From Trichostrongylus colubriformis (lineage: Eukaryota; Nematoda; Chromadorea; Rhabditida; Trichostrongylidae): a stretch of DNA of 64,000 nt. The stretch covers positions 36,254,102 through 36,318,101 of the forward strand of contig OZ022261.1 of assembly GCA_963978905.1 (NCBI GenBank). The letters are read 5' to 3'. The position numbers were made by a program, and so were the translations under genes. Under the pieces are notes generated by a model. The model saw only the letters and a list, made by a program, of their open reading frames with translations. It ran no database searches and had not been told where the DNA came from. Shown here in pieces: positions 13,601-25,379 of this stretch. Positions within the stretch are counted from its first letter, which is position 1. Every line of letters starts with the position of its first letter.

Positions 13601-14818
13601 CTTGAGAGGTTATTGGTAGAACTTCATTCACGATCAGATGATGAATCAAATGGGCTATGCCAGTGCGAGCACGAAGCTTGAGCGCATCCACTTGTCCGAT
13701 GCGATTCCATAGCGCATACTGTGTTGTTAGCTATAAAGGTGAAAATAACCAGCATGATTTTTTGAAGCTTTATTTTTGGCCCCCTAAGCAATCTAATATT
13801 TAATTAAGTCATCAAATCAGAGAACTGCTACGCTTGCTACTCACACGGAGAAAGTAACATGATCCAGTCCATGCCCTCATGTACACGACTCTAACAAGTA
13901 AAAGCTCAAATTCTAGCTCACCACAAATCGTTTATTGAAGTCACAGAATCGTGCAATCAATGTGAGATAGAAGGCGTTGAAGTTCTTCTCCTTGAGCGAC
14001 ATCATAATCAGCACATAAATGATTTCCCTCTCTTGTTGACCCTTCAAGGAGAGCCGGAGGAGGCGCTCAAAAGCAACATCCTCATCATCGGAAGTAGCTG
14101 TAATGCCAACTTTCTAGGAGCTCTTTCTTTCAAGGAACATTAATCTCCAGCCGTCAGATCGTTCAAAAAAAAAATAAAGATTGATAAAAGAAGTGCAACA
14201 GGAGCAAAACAGTCGGCTTTCTTATTATCAAAGCAACTCACCAACGGTACAGAAATGTCCCGACGAACATCTGTATTCATCTTTGCTCGTCGAGCCAGTT
14301 GTACAATCTCACTGGGAAAGGAAGCAGCGGTTTGTGTCGAGCCCCAACTGTACCTTCCACATTTCCACTGTCATTCGCTACTCGATTTGCTGATCCGACC
14401 AGCCACCTGAATATAACACATTAGAACTTACGTTACTGGCACTGCGATGACCAGCACCTCACATTCTCTACAGCAAGTGTTACGAGAAGGTACTGGCTGT
14501 CGATGTAAAAAATGAGGAATCAGTAATAAAACTTTACAGGCGATAAATATTGAATAAGAGACCAATAATAGCTTACCATCGTCCTCGCTCATCTGCATGA
14601 AGCAGATCATCGAGAGACATTCCCAATTCCTTAACGCATACCACATTGCCTTCTGAAATATGTCAATAAGAACGAGCATTTCGTATCAAAAAACCGTCTT
14701 ACTTTTTCTCACCCCATAGAAAAGCTTCAAATAGTGCTCGATAATTGGCATATCAACATTCGTTGGTGCACTTTTCTGAAGTTGCCGCAAGGTCTCACCA
14801 AGGAACTTGGCCCTGAGC
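13601..14818 (-). CDS. NOM1/Sgd1-type nucleolar MIF4G-MA3 protein, partial
   Basis: Six minus-strand exons can be placed: 14818-14703, 14652-14577, 14406-14354, 14311-14242, 14113-13922 and 13718-13601. Motifs in order are LGMSLDDLLHADERGRW then WLVGSA (end of the MIF4G region), IVQLARRAKMNTDVRRDI (linker), and the MA3 domain with AFERLLRLSLKGQQEREIIY, NAFYLTLIARFCDFNKRF and YALWNRIGQVDALK. This family acts in nucleolar pre-rRNA processing for the small ribosomal subunit, with an eIF4A-like helicase; the role here is inferred from family. Phases agree at four of the five junctions. The 42-base intron 14353-14312 joins its exons one base out of frame, suggesting an assembly slip or a real lesion. 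The N-terminal MIF4G half and the last hundred or so residues were not found nearby, so the locus may be split, diverged or a decaying copy. Confidence 0.72.
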
Positions 14819-15914
14819 CTAAGCGAACCAAGGATAGATAATTGCAGTTAAAGATAGTACAATAAATAAATAAATAAATAAACTCATCCGCTATCAAAGC
14901 GAAAACACGGCTGTGTCAAGAACTGACAATTTTTGACAGCTCTTCTGAAAATGCAGTCCAATGCAGTTTACATAATGCTTTGTTGAATCTGAAAACAAGT
15001 TCATCGAAATGCTGCACTCACATTTCGTGTTGCGCGCGCATTCAAAGAAATCCAACGTGAGCCGCAGTCATACTTCGCACACCGATACCGGTGCGCAAGG
15101 TAAGACAGCGGCTTACCGAACCCTCCGAGTGTATCCCGCTCCCGCTGGAAATGAGGTGAAACAGCTTCATTATACATCATTATACGTCTTGACGTCTTCA
15201 TTGTAAGTAATTAGGCAGAAAGCAAGGTTTTTCAGTAGTTAATTTCCAGTACTTCAGTACTTATGGTCGCGATGTCTCACCAGGTACTATTTCGCAATAA
15301 CCAATCTCCACCCCTGAGCGTACATTTCTGCCTGAGCTTCAAGACCAAAATGGATTTCCTTCATTCATCAAGAACTACGCAAAGATAACATCGAACACCG
15401 AGCAAGATGGAGTGCCTCCTCAACTAAAAAAGCAACGGGAACAAGTCGTAAAGGGAGTTACCACATAGGTCTAAAGAACCTTTCAACTGTACTAGGGCCG
15501 TCACCTGTGACTAATTCTACGGTAAATATGCTGAAGTAGGTGGAGGGCACTCCACTACGCTCGCTGTCCGGCAATAATTCTGCCTAGAATTCTGCCTACG
15601 CCTTAGTTGAAGGGAACCCCTACTTCTCCCTAAATAAGACTCAGGTAAAAATATACACCTTAGTGTACAGCTGACTGTGCGATGACATAAGAAAGGAACG
15701 ACAACCCTCCCTTAATTACACTAGCACCCTAACTTTCTCGTGAAGAAGGGGACGTCGCGTTTTGGAGTGAACTCAGTGTTAGCTGGGCATTTTCGCGCTG
15801 TTTAATCTGGTGGGCATTTTGCGCTGTTTAATCTGGTTTTGAGTTACTGTAGCCATCCGCAGTACGCAACCACGGCCGGGTTAAGGTGCGTGGAATAGCC
15901 TATATCTAAATATG

Positions 15915-17095
15915 CGAATAAAAGGTTCACATTATACTTCCAACCGCGTAGCACTGATGTCAAGCTGGCTGGTTCCTTAGAACAGATTACGCTACGTGAA
16001 GCGACGGAAGTAATACCGTAATTAGCAGTACATTACCACTTATTGCCTAGGCCACCAATATTGAAGCTAAAAAGTGGCCAGCCAACTGATCTTTTCGAGA
16101 GAACACTGCGGTAATCCACCTACCTTACTGGTTTTAAACCTTCCGCTCGGAGCTGATGAATGCTGTACTTAGCTGCTGCTGCATCATTTCATCAGAAAGT
16201 GAGGAGTTCCGGCTGTCCTTTCTTCAGTGATCTTAATGGTGGCAACATCGAGTCCTGAAATTCAAATTAACTGCCATACCAGTACACTTAAGTGACATAC
16301 GCTCAAAAATATTCTAATTGTGAGATAATTATAAGGATTCTGGTCTACTGAATCACCTATCATTGAGGAGAGTGGACGTTTTTTCGCTCCTTCTGATGCT
16401 AACAGACATAATGTGCTTTGGGATAGTGTAGTCGCTCATAATATGCAAACGGCTGGCGAGCACTGTGCGGAACACGTTAGTACATCAATGCCCCTCACCC
16501 CAAACCACATTAGCCCGCATTATTTCTCTGAGAATTTCCCTACTCACAAAAAAATAAGCCTAAATCTTATGAAACAAAAACACTGGAAACCAAAAATGGG
16601 AATGCAGTATCATACCTTAGTCTGTGCGTGGATCCAATCGAGGGAGAATCCACCACTAACTTCTTCTGGAGCAGTCGCTTCGATTAGGCACGTCGACCAT
16701 TGCTGCACACACGATAGTGCCGCGCGCGCATTTTAGCGCGCTAGAGCACGATATCTTCACGAAGTTGAGAAACACCAAGCGGTGTTATTTGACATTCATA
16801 TACGACAAACGTTGGTGCTGGACAGTTGGGGCGCCCTGCACTCTGCTCGGTCTCCAGCGTTATATTTGCCTACTTTTGCCTTAGCTGAAGGAGAAACCAC
16901 CACTCTAATCAACTAAGGCTTAGGTAAAGGGATACATTAAATCGTACGAACTGATGATTGTAGTATGGTACCACTTGACGAACGACACCACCAAAATGAG
17001 AAATGAAACGATCTTCTTAATGAAACTCTTCAATCGGTAATCGTGGTATTGCTACCTAGAAATGAGTATGGTTATCGATGGAAGGCTGTGATCCA
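15915..17095 (+). repeat. Direct repeat, copy 1 of a 1-kb duplication
   Basis: From aaaggttcacattatac onward the sequence parallels 22063-22995: ccaaccgcgtagcactg, agattacgctacgtgaag, gtggcaacatcgagt, gatagtgccgcgcgcgcat and gagcacgatatcttcacg occur in the same order. Copy 2 has an extra 85 or so bases near 22290-22375 and lacks about 260 bases corresponding to 16778-17038. No protein is encoded in either. Confidence 0.75.
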
Positions 17096-17280
17096 GTAAG
17101 AGCTCCCACTGTAAGTCTAGGCTTATAATTTGCCAAAAATGAAAGATTATTCAAATCTGAATTGGTGTGTGCACTATACCATAGAACGCCTTTAGGATAT
17201 TGTTCCCGCCAGAATTCGCCACGCACACGTTTATGTCATACCCACAGCTGACAGATTTTTGCATCTGATTCGGTTTGCAT

Positions 17281-17490
17281 GACTTTATTATTAAATATGA
17301 TATAATATATTATAATATATGGTAAAAGTAATGTAATATAATGTAATATGCTATAGTATAATAATACAATAATAATATCATTATAATCATAATATTTAGT
17401 AATAGTTAATAGTAAAGATAGATAATCAATAATTTTTAATAATTAATAATTAACAATAATAATACCAATAATAATATCATAGTATTCACC
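17281..17490. repeat. AT-rich low-complexity tract
   Basis: About 200 bases composed almost only of A and T, as variants of aatatta, taataat and atgtaatata. It is a decayed AT microsatellite. Confidence 0.8.
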
Positions 17491-17796
17491 GAAATAGTGT
17501 TCCACGACCGTCACAATAGTGTAATTTTGTCTGAGCCTTCGGAACGAGGGCTCTTTACCCTTCAAGCTCAGGACTTTAACTTGTCACTACACCACATTCG
17601 TCACTTTCTTTCGAAATTGCGCCATGAGGAGCACATGAAAGAGGTTACTGACCACGAAACTCACTCCATGCTTCTATTCGTTATAAGTCTTGCTCAGATG
17701 CACACTAGCGACAGCCAGGTTGTACCTTTCCTGCTGCATACAATGCGCCATCACTACATTTGCTGAAACCCACGGGCCATGCCCACTTGACCAGTA

Positions 17797-18215
17797 GGGG
17801 TAAGGGAAAACTGAGATTTGGGAGTACAGTTCTCTGAAAACGAACCTCCTACGTCAGAGGAGGTCATACGTGGCGAAAATCGCAGGGAAAAACGCGGCTT
17901 GGGGTCTTATAACGACCCCGCTGCTCGGCATGCCGTTATGCGGTTATGCGGACGGAGGAGTCGTTGTGGAAGGGCGGGACAACGATCGCGGCCGGCTGGT
18001 TCAGGCTCTGGCCTGTCTTCAGTCCACTCCGGCCAGTGACGCTGGGGAAGAGAGAAAGAAGGGGGATTTTTGGGTTTCTGTTCCTCAGTTTTTTCGCGCT
18101 TGTATATCGTTCTTTCTCTACTACATTGCTGAGCCCATCTACTATCGTATTCCACAGTCTGCCGAATTCACCCCTTCTGGTGTCTTTAAGCAAGCCAGCA
18201 TTTTGGAAATTCTGA
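17797..18215 (+). repeat. Dispersed repeat, copy 1 of 3
   Basis: Copies at 17797-18215, 38517-38925 and 50697-51077 share, in order, a ggggtaaggg-like head, aaaacgcggcttggggtctta, gggacaacg, cagt followed by ggccagtgacgc, and a tail reading tctttctctact then attgctgagc and a cttctggtgtcttaa-like end. All three point the same way. Open frames within are not conserved between copies. Confidence 0.7.
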
Positions 18216-19712
18216 CGGATCGGCGTCAAGTAAAAGATACGTATTGAACCAGAAAATGAGCCCATCGGCACATCTGCGATTTGAGACTTCCAAGGAAGAA
18301 GCGATTTTGGCTATTTACCATAATGCAGGTAGACTGACTTGATTCTACGTGGCACTGCCAAAAATCCCAAATCGCGGATGAGCCGATTCGCCTATCCGCA
18401 AAAAATCTAAAAACGTCGGCTTTGGGCACAGCTTTATTGGCCAGTTGAGAAAAGGGCGTGTTAGCGGGAATGGGAGCTGGTGTAACGCCGTGATGGCGTA
18501 TCGTGGCTCCACAAAAAAGGTGTAAAATATTTTCAACCCTAAGAAGGTGAGTCAACTGGTTTGATTATGGTAAAGCACGCCTTTTGCCTTTGCGTACACA
18601 CCTGTGCGATGTCACGGAACTAATATGCAGACCCGGTTATCGATCCCAGTCGAAAGCCTCTTAACTAATCAATTTCTAAAAGATTAAAATGGAATTGATT
18701 TAGGACCGTGCTCACCCGTCTTGGAAAATTTGCAGGCAGCAAGTGTGACCGAGCTTCTTTTGATAAACTCCTGGTGGCATATGTTGGTCGAGCGTGGGGT
18801 AATTCTTCAGCACGCGCATGCGCTCTTTTCGTATGATTCGAAGTCGATTCAGGTCATTCTTCATTCTCCTCTCAATCCATTCTAACCAAAGACTAAAGCC
18901 GTTTTTGAAGCCGACAATACCTTCAACAATTCATCCTCCATGTAATTCATAGTGATCGATCGACAGCTCTTCGTTCTTCCATCTATAGGTCGTGATGGAC
19001 TTGATGAGTCCTTGTGGAAAGCTTCATGCTAAGGTTTAGCCTGCTGGTCGTCATCTCCCTAGCAGAACCGCTTTATCGAAGGAGTATTTCCTCCGAACAA
19101 CAATCAAGCTTGTCAGGTTTGTTGAATGATTTTTCAAGACCTTCTTTTTATGCCATCCCGCAATGATAGAGCGCTCACACTTCTGACATCTCTTAATGGA
19201 CGAAATTTCAGATACTGCCGATAAATCGTTTCTTCGTACCACTGCCATTATAGAGCAACGAACAGAATATGGTCGGTTAGTACTGCTACTTTGCCGACGA
19301 AACTGTCCACGGCTTCGATCTCTGGTGGGCTCGATTTTTATTACCAAAAAAAAACAGTAAAATTAAGTTGACCACAGCATGACCTCACCATGATTTTGAA
19401 TGTGTAACTGGCCTATAATGCATTTTATTATTAATAATCAAGGCTTGTCCGTGTTTTAGACTACCACCCTTTCATCAATTAACAGAACCCACATAATGGC
19501 CTTGGCTGCTGGGTAAGATCTGAACTTCTGATCCTGGGTGTACTCGCGGTGTATTGAATTGGACGGTGGTTCAGTGTTGCCGTTAACTTGCACTCCACAA
19601 GGATAGAACGCTCCTTTATCGAACCTTGAGATACTTGGTTATAACTTGCGAAAATATTATGCAACAAAACACTCCAAAAAACTGGCAAAAGAGATCGATG
19701 AGACACGGCCTT

Positions 19713-19859
19713 CTATTTATATGCTTCCTCGCCTCCATTGCCGCCAAATCCCGCCAGATCATCATCGACCCCTAGAGTGATCGAGCCTAGATCAAAAATA
19801 TTAGTTAACACAAGAATACATGTTAATACAACAAATACAAAAATAAATGGTCGTGCCAT
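19713..19859 (-). CDS. Small secreted-peptide-like open frame
   Basis: The minus frame from the second methionine gives 48 residues: MARPFIFVFVVLTCILVLTN, then IFDLGSITLGVDDDLAGFGG and a short polar end. The first 20 residues are a textbook signal peptide or membrane helix, and the tail is Gly and Asp rich as in many nematode small secreted peptides. No family is recognised. A ttgatctag at the signal/tail boundary could also be a splice acceptor, which would break this model. There is no independent evidence of expression. Confidence 0.3.
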   Translation of the reverse strand: MARPFIFVFVVLTCILVLTNIFDLGSITLGVDDDLAGFGGNGGEEAYK

Positions 19860-20424
19860 GCACGACATTCCCCGGGGCCAGATCAGCTCCCCCACTCATT
19901 CAGATCCTGAATAGCTCTCTCCAGCCGTTGCTTCATCCTGTTCTTCGCATCCGGGACGGGGCATAGCGCCCTATGATGTCCGTCGTCGTCCGGAATCAGG
20001 TCCTCGAACGAACGAATCAATCCAGGTTAGAGAACAATAACAAGGAATTTGAAGTCAAAAGATTATTTTTAAAAAATAGCCCGAGTAAAGAAATTAAGCC
20101 CAAAGCATAATCGAAAGAAAACCGTCCGAATAAGGAATTTAAAACCAAAGGATGACTGGAAAATATTCCGAATAAGGAAATTAAGCCCTCATGATGATTA
20201 AGAAAATTGACTCCTAACTATTTGACTATTGAACTCCTAACTCTAACTCCTTTCTCAATTCCTTCTGTTTCATTTTTAACCATTTCATTCGGCCATTCCG
20301 CTAAGACTTCTGTTGCTGCATCTAGTGAAAGTACCTAAGGAGGAATCTGAGAGGATTTAACCAAAAACTGTTTAGTCACAAACAGCTACACCTCAGGAAA
20401 TAAATAATTACACACACATATATA

Positions 20425-21167
20425 CAGGGGGTGCCAAAAAAAAAGTAATTTTGTCTCCTCCACTTTCGACCCCATTTAGCCAAACTACAGTAAATTCTAT
20501 TGAGGTATTCTCATCCCCAGAATCAAGAGCAGACCTAACTCTATCACTATACTCCGTGGCAGCCTCCTGCACGGGCAGGAACGGGAGCAAGGAAAGACTG
20601 AACAAGATGTATCACCTCAACTAGGCAAAATCCAAAATTTCTTCGCCCTCTTTCACAACCTTGCTGACGTCCGTTCAATCTGGGTACCTAAGGAGATTCA
20701 TACCGGATGGTGTTCTTTAACACTGCGTTTTTCCAGTATTCCCAGCGCCCTTCGTTTCCAAGAGCCAGAACTTGCCATTACCACTGAAACCCCTCCGGAG
20801 GCGGATTTGAGGCATGAAAATGATACTTTGGATCATAGCAGCCTTGTCCAAGCAGCAGGGGCTCTATGACTTCCAAGAACCGAAGGGCCAACCCTAAGGA
20901 AGCTTCCCACAAAAGACCTACCACGGAGCTTGGCTCCACTGTTTTTAGCGAATTTTTAAATGTAGGTACTCCGAAGCCCGACTGCGCCGAATGAAACCTC
21001 CATATTTTTATGAACATGAACGTGAGGAGCCACAGCTTGTTCCTGCTTTTAGAGAAACATTTCGGGAATGTTTTGCCCCAATACTTTTATCTCTTTCGTT
21101 TCCCTACGTTTTGTAAAATTGGCAGATGTGAGCCGTGGGCAAAATTACTTTTTTTTGGCACCCCCTG
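20425..21167. mobile_element. 743-bp TA-flanked TIR element
   Basis: The left end cagggggtgccaaaaaa, continuing into aagtaattttg, is the reverse complement of the right end, differing by one A in the A-run. Both ends sit against TA. This is the signature of a Tc1/mariner-superfamily element, but no transposase motif is found inside, so it is probably non-autonomous. A minus frame near the left end (about 20440-20590) contains EYSDRVRSALDSGDENTS, which reappears in related form at 60001-60182. Confidence 0.8.
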
Positions 21168-21420
21168 TATATGTCCCAACACCCATAAATTAATCAATCA
21201 CTAGGCAGTCCTCGAGGTAGGTAAGATTAGGATATTCTAGATAAAAAGCCCACCAGTGACTCTTGAAAACGTAGGCGCCCGCCTGGATTATTCGAATCAT
21301 TCGACTTCTCGGATTAACGCACGAACTCGCTTTCCTTCTTCCTGCAACATGTGCATTAACTTGATACCAATGGCGGTTCCATTTCACATACTGCTTATTT
21401 TCGTCACGGTACTGGGGAAT

Positions 21421-22043
21421 TCAAAAGTCTAAAAGCTCGAGGCTCATCAATTTCCAACGTTTGCCTACTATGTAGTGGTAGAAAAACACCAAAGTACATG
21501 TTATTGTCACATCGCTGTGAAAAGTGCATTTTCGATAATGTCTGATGGACAGTCTGCGAGGTTTAATTAGGCAACGAATTTGTTCAAACATACCACCAAT
21601 AGTATTTTAATCATTTGAATCCAAGACTGAGGTTATACCTTGCGATCAATTTGCAGGTCGCTCGCAGTTCGATTGAAGTTGGGTGCGTACCGATCTGCCA
21701 TTCTGTGATCCGCAGGGTCGCACGATTGTACGGATCACAGAATCGCAAGGTGTAAACTCAGTCTAAATATGTCGATGCAATGGACTTAACGACATGTTAC
21801 CAGTAAAACTCTCACCTGTCAATTTGTAGACTTCAATAGCTTGTGCAATCCTTTGTTCTTTTTTTGTTAAACGCAGCGAGTTGGCACCAAACCAATCTAA
21901 TGTAGCAATTTTTGATAAAAGGACAGTTTCTGTAGGTATTAAATAACAAGGAGATTCAGTTTCAATAGGGTGACCCAAGCCCTGTGATTCACATAACAAA
22001 ATATGGTATAGTAAATTCGCAGCTATTTTATGCGCCATTAAAT
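21421..22043 (-). CDS. Unknown protein, two-exon 3' end
   Basis: Exon 22043-21816 follows a tctgttctgctag acceptor and ends with an ACAG/GTGAGAG donor. Exon 21467-21421 follows ctaccactacatag and reaches a TGA. Phases match (one base plus two). The joined frame starts LMAHKIAANLLYHILLCES, continues LGHPIETESPCYLIP, WFGANSLRLTKKEQRIAQAI and EVYKLT, and ends WKLMSLELLDF: about 90 residues of ordinary coding composition. The methionine shortly after the acceptor may be the start (trans-splice site) or the exon may be internal. I do not recognise the family. The upstream boundary lies 20 bases from the edge of the duplicated segment at 22063. Confidence 0.45.
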
Positions 22044-22062
22044 CTAGCAGAACAGATATACA

Positions 22063-22995
22063 GATAAATGGTTCACATCATGACTGCCAACCGCGTAGCA
22101 CTGCTGTCCAGCTGGCTGGTTCCTTAGAAAAGATTACGCTACGTGAAGCGACGGAAGTAGTAGTACCGTAAATATCAATACATTACCACTTATGGCCTGG
22201 GCCATCATTGTCGAAGCTAAAGAGTGGCCAGCCAATCGATCTTTTCGAGAAAACAATGCGGTAATCCATCTACCTTACTGGTTTTAAGGAGGCGAAACGA
22301 GCCACTAAATTTACTCAATTATATCATTGAATTTTTTATAAAAAAATATTTTCTTCCTTTTTTCCTTCAAGCCTTCCGCACGGAACTGATGAATGTTGTA
22401 CTAAGCCGTTGCAGCATCAAGAAATTTCATCAGACATTAGGAGTTCCCGCTGCCCTTCCTTTAGGGATCTTGTTTGTGGCAACATCGAGTCTGAAATTCA
22501 AATTAATTGCCATACCAGAACACTTAAGTGACATACGCTTCAAAACATTTCAATCGTGAGATAGTTATAAGGATTCTCGTCCACTAAACCGTCCATAATT
22601 GAGTAGATGAACATAACACGCAACCAGCGAGCACTGTTGGAACATATTGATCATCAATACCCCCACCCCAAACCACATTAGCCCCGCATTTCTCTGAGAA
22701 TTTCCCTGATCACAAAAAAATTAGCTTAAACCTTAAGAAACAAAAACATTGGAAACCAAAATTGGAATGCAAATATCATACCGTAGCTTGTGCGTGGATC
22801 CAATCGAGGGAGAATCCATCGTTCACTTCATCTGGAGCAGATCGCTACGACTAAGCAGGGCGACCGCTGCTGCACACACGATAGTGCCGCGCGCGCATTT
22901 TAGCGCGCTGGAGCACGATATCTTCACGAAGTTGAGAAACTCGATAATCGTGGCATTGCTACCTAGAAATGAGTACGGTTATCGATCGAAGACTT
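22063..22995 (+). repeat. Direct repeat, copy 2 of a 1-kb duplication
   Basis: Partner of 15915-17095, same orientation, about 6.1 kb apart. The insertion at about 22290-22375 is AT-rich and the flanking join (ctggtttta to ccttccgc) is intact in copy 1, so this copy gained the segment or copy 1 lost it. Confidence 0.75.
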
Positions 22996-22999
22996 TTTC

Positions 23000-23996
23000 A
23001 GAGATCGCTTCTCTGGTTCGGAACTTCCTCAGAAGTGCAAAGGTTCGAGTGTTCCTCGGAGATAATATGTATACAATCCTCCAATTTTGACTCAGCGTTG
23101 AACTTTTAAAACCGCTTTTACCACTACTCGCTTGCCTAGTTCCGTGCTATTCTTCGAAACAAAATGAAATGGATTTCAGCAGCATACTGTCGATACAACC
23201 TCAGAGCCGCACAAGGTAGGCCTAGATTTATGCTTCAAATTCAGAACTTTAAAAAAATTAATAATATCTTTTCGTGTAGCAAGTTACCACACGCCCATAT
23301 TTCTAGTTCTTGAAATCAAGATTAAAAGTTTCACTGGGTCCATATGGAACATCCTTGATGACGTCAACCGATCAACCGAGTCCGCTTTTTCAAATTTCTC
23401 AACAACTGTTTCCATTGTTGTACCGATTATAAACTGTTCTTGAAAACTGAACATAATGTCAGCTGGACACTTCTCCTACTTTTGATGATGTAAAAGCCTA
23501 CAGCATTCCAAATACACAACCACCATTTACTCAGGAGAACACGGTCAGTAAGTTATAAAAAATACAAAATTTCCCCCAAAAAGAAAGAGATTCGAAGGTT
23601 CTTCTGTCCTTCTGGAAGCGTGCTTCATATTCTGAATCTTCTTTGCCGTTGAGCACAGAAAACACGACTGAGTTGGGCTGTTTGTCTCTGCGTCTCTTCA
23701 TGTGCCACCCTCCCTCTTATCTGCTTCTCTCCGTGCCATTCTGCCTCGCTGCCTGTGAATGCAGCCACGCCTTGCCGGCGCTTCCGAAACAAACCATGAA
23801 CGCGGCCTATAGGTAAAAACACCTTCTTATAATGCACTAAAGTCTCAGTGGGTAAGAAAAGAAAGAAGCGGTATACTGAGGGGCGCGCATGCGAGCGGGG
23901 CAGACAATGCGACTAAATTTGAGTCAGCTGCCCTGGCGGTTAACAAAATGGTTCACAATACGCGCACGCAACGCCTATAGCTACGGACTATTAATA
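23000..23996. other. No recognisable gene
   Basis: Nothing supportable is seen in this kilobase; short frames on both strands have no splice context or family resemblance. Confidence 0.4.
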
Positions 23997-25277
23997 TTAG
24001 GTTGTTGCAAAATGAATTTTAGTTTTAAGGTATGTATAAATAAGTAGATTTTTTACCCTGAACTATTCCATCCCAAGGAACGCCAGGCATACCATTTGGT
24101 GGGTTTTTTCTGCTCTTTCAGAAACTTCTATAATGTCGCTCTAAGTTTTCCAGCCGGCCTTTTCCAGGGCTGCGTATAATCATGAACCGACGCGACTATC
24201 GAGTCATCATGCTTTATGAGTTTAAATTGGAACACTCCGCAGCGGAGGCCGCTCGTAATCTCAGCAGTGTTTTTGGGACGAATTGTCCTTGCGAACGAAC
24301 AGTGGAGCTTTGGTTTAAAAAATTTGCTTCTGGCGATTTTGATCTCGAAGGGAAGTTGGGTCGCGGCCGCAGGTCATCGCTTAATGATCAAGATTCAAGG
24401 AGAGCCGTCGAAGCAAATCCGGAGACGAATACTCGTACGTTAGCAGAAGACCTAGGCGTATATTACTCTACAGTGGCCAGACATTTGCTGACAATCGGCA
24501 AGGTGAAGAAGATGTCGAAGTGGGTGCCTCATGACCTGACCGATGAGCAGCGTCTGGCACGTTTCGACACCTGCTCTAATCTCCTAGTTCGCCATAAAAA
24601 TGAGCCATTAGTAAACCGTATTATAACTGTAGATGAAAAACGGGTTCTTTATGATAACAGGAAGCGGGGATTAGTCTGGATAGATAAGGATGCTCCTCCA
24701 AAAACTTTTCCTAAACCCGACCTTCACCCTTAAAAGGTTATGATTACTGTGTGGTGGTGTTGTAAAGGTGTAATCCATTACAGTTTTTTGCAACCTGGTC
24801 AGCCAGTCACAGCAGAGTGTTACTGTTGTGATCTGGAGCAAATGTATAGAAAGTTGCAAAAATTGTGGCCGGCGGTGGTGAATAGAGGAGGGCCGATCCT
24901 GTTGCAGGACAACGCAAGGCCACACACCTCACAAATCACTCGGCAAAAATTGACCCACTTGGGTATAGAAGTTCTCCCTCACCCAACTATTCTACCGACC
25001 TTTCCCCAACAGACTATCGCTTTTTTCGAGCCCTCAGTTCTCATCTGCGTCAGAAACAATTTACTAATTTAGACGATGTTGAGTGTGCCTTCCTTGACTT
25101 CGTTGATTCTCGTGATAGTAGTTTTTATAGTGAAGGCTTAGATTTATTGCCTGTTCGTTGGCAAAAGTGTGTAGATTCTGATGGTTTTTACTTCGATTAA
25201 TAAACTTGTGTTTAAGCTGAGTTATAGTAGTTTGAAGTATGCGGTCCATTTCCAAAATTAACTTTGCAACGACCTTA
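23997..25277 (+). mobile_element. Nearly intact mariner transposon
   Basis: The left end, TA then ttaggttgttgcaaaatg, is mirrored at the right end (actttgcaacgacctta then TA) with a few mismatches. Length 1281 bp is the full size for mariner. One transposase frame spans the interior with only two lesions, so the insertion is young compared with the other transposons here. Confidence 0.92.
24182..25200 (+). pseudogene. Mariner transposase with one stop and one frameshift
   Basis: The frame opens MNRRDYRVIMLYEFKLEHSA. It carries the paired helix-turn-helix DNA-binding region to about residue 110 (TVELWFKKFASGDFDLE, then DLGVYYSTVARHL), then the DD34D catalytic core: aspartate in ITVDEKRV, aspartate in LLQDNARPHTSQ, and a third in the YSTDLSPTDYRFF segment. 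An in-frame TAA at 24731-24733 interrupts it where the reading continues unchanged (KVMITVWW). A one-base loss near 24990 shifts the frame just before the third aspartate, and the shifted frame runs to a TAA at 25198-25200 after DSDGFYFD. The sequence fits the SETMAR/cecropia-like branch of mariner. As it stands it encodes no full enzyme. Confidence 0.92.
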
Positions 25278-25285
25278 TAATTAAA

Positions 25286-25375
25286 CAATTAACAAACATT
25301 AACATTAACATTAACATTAACATTAACAACAATCGCAACAACAACAACAAACAACAACAACATTAACAAACAAAC
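25286..25375 (+). repeat. (AACATT)n and (AAC)n microsatellite
   Basis: Just outside the right end of the mariner element, aacatt is repeated about five times, followed by an aacaacaac run and a final acattaacaaac. Confidence 0.9.
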
Positions 25376-25379
25376 GGTT

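Larger units (their letters stand above)
14820..21420. other. Repeat-rich region, no confident gene
   Basis: An isolated strong splice pair near 15118-15147 on the minus strand (tttccag, then a short exon, then ggtaagcc) could be a small NOM1 exon but encodes nothing diagnostic. The rest is dispersed repeats, a TIR element and AT-rich DNA listed separately. Plus and minus frames up to about 125 codons at 17.8-18.3 kb overlap a three-copy repeat and are not genes. Confidence 0.4.

Noticed and set aside
17870..18271. Overlapping frames of 82-125 codons on both strands
   Set aside because: They lie in the three-copy dispersed repeat and are not conserved in the other two copies.
21190..21411. 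Minus frame with VKWNRHWYQVNAHVAGRR
   Set aside because: Looks mildly coding and has an upstream cccag, but it does not join in phase to the exon at 21816-22043, whereas the short exon at 21421-21467 does. It also overlaps the side of the region without a clear donor.
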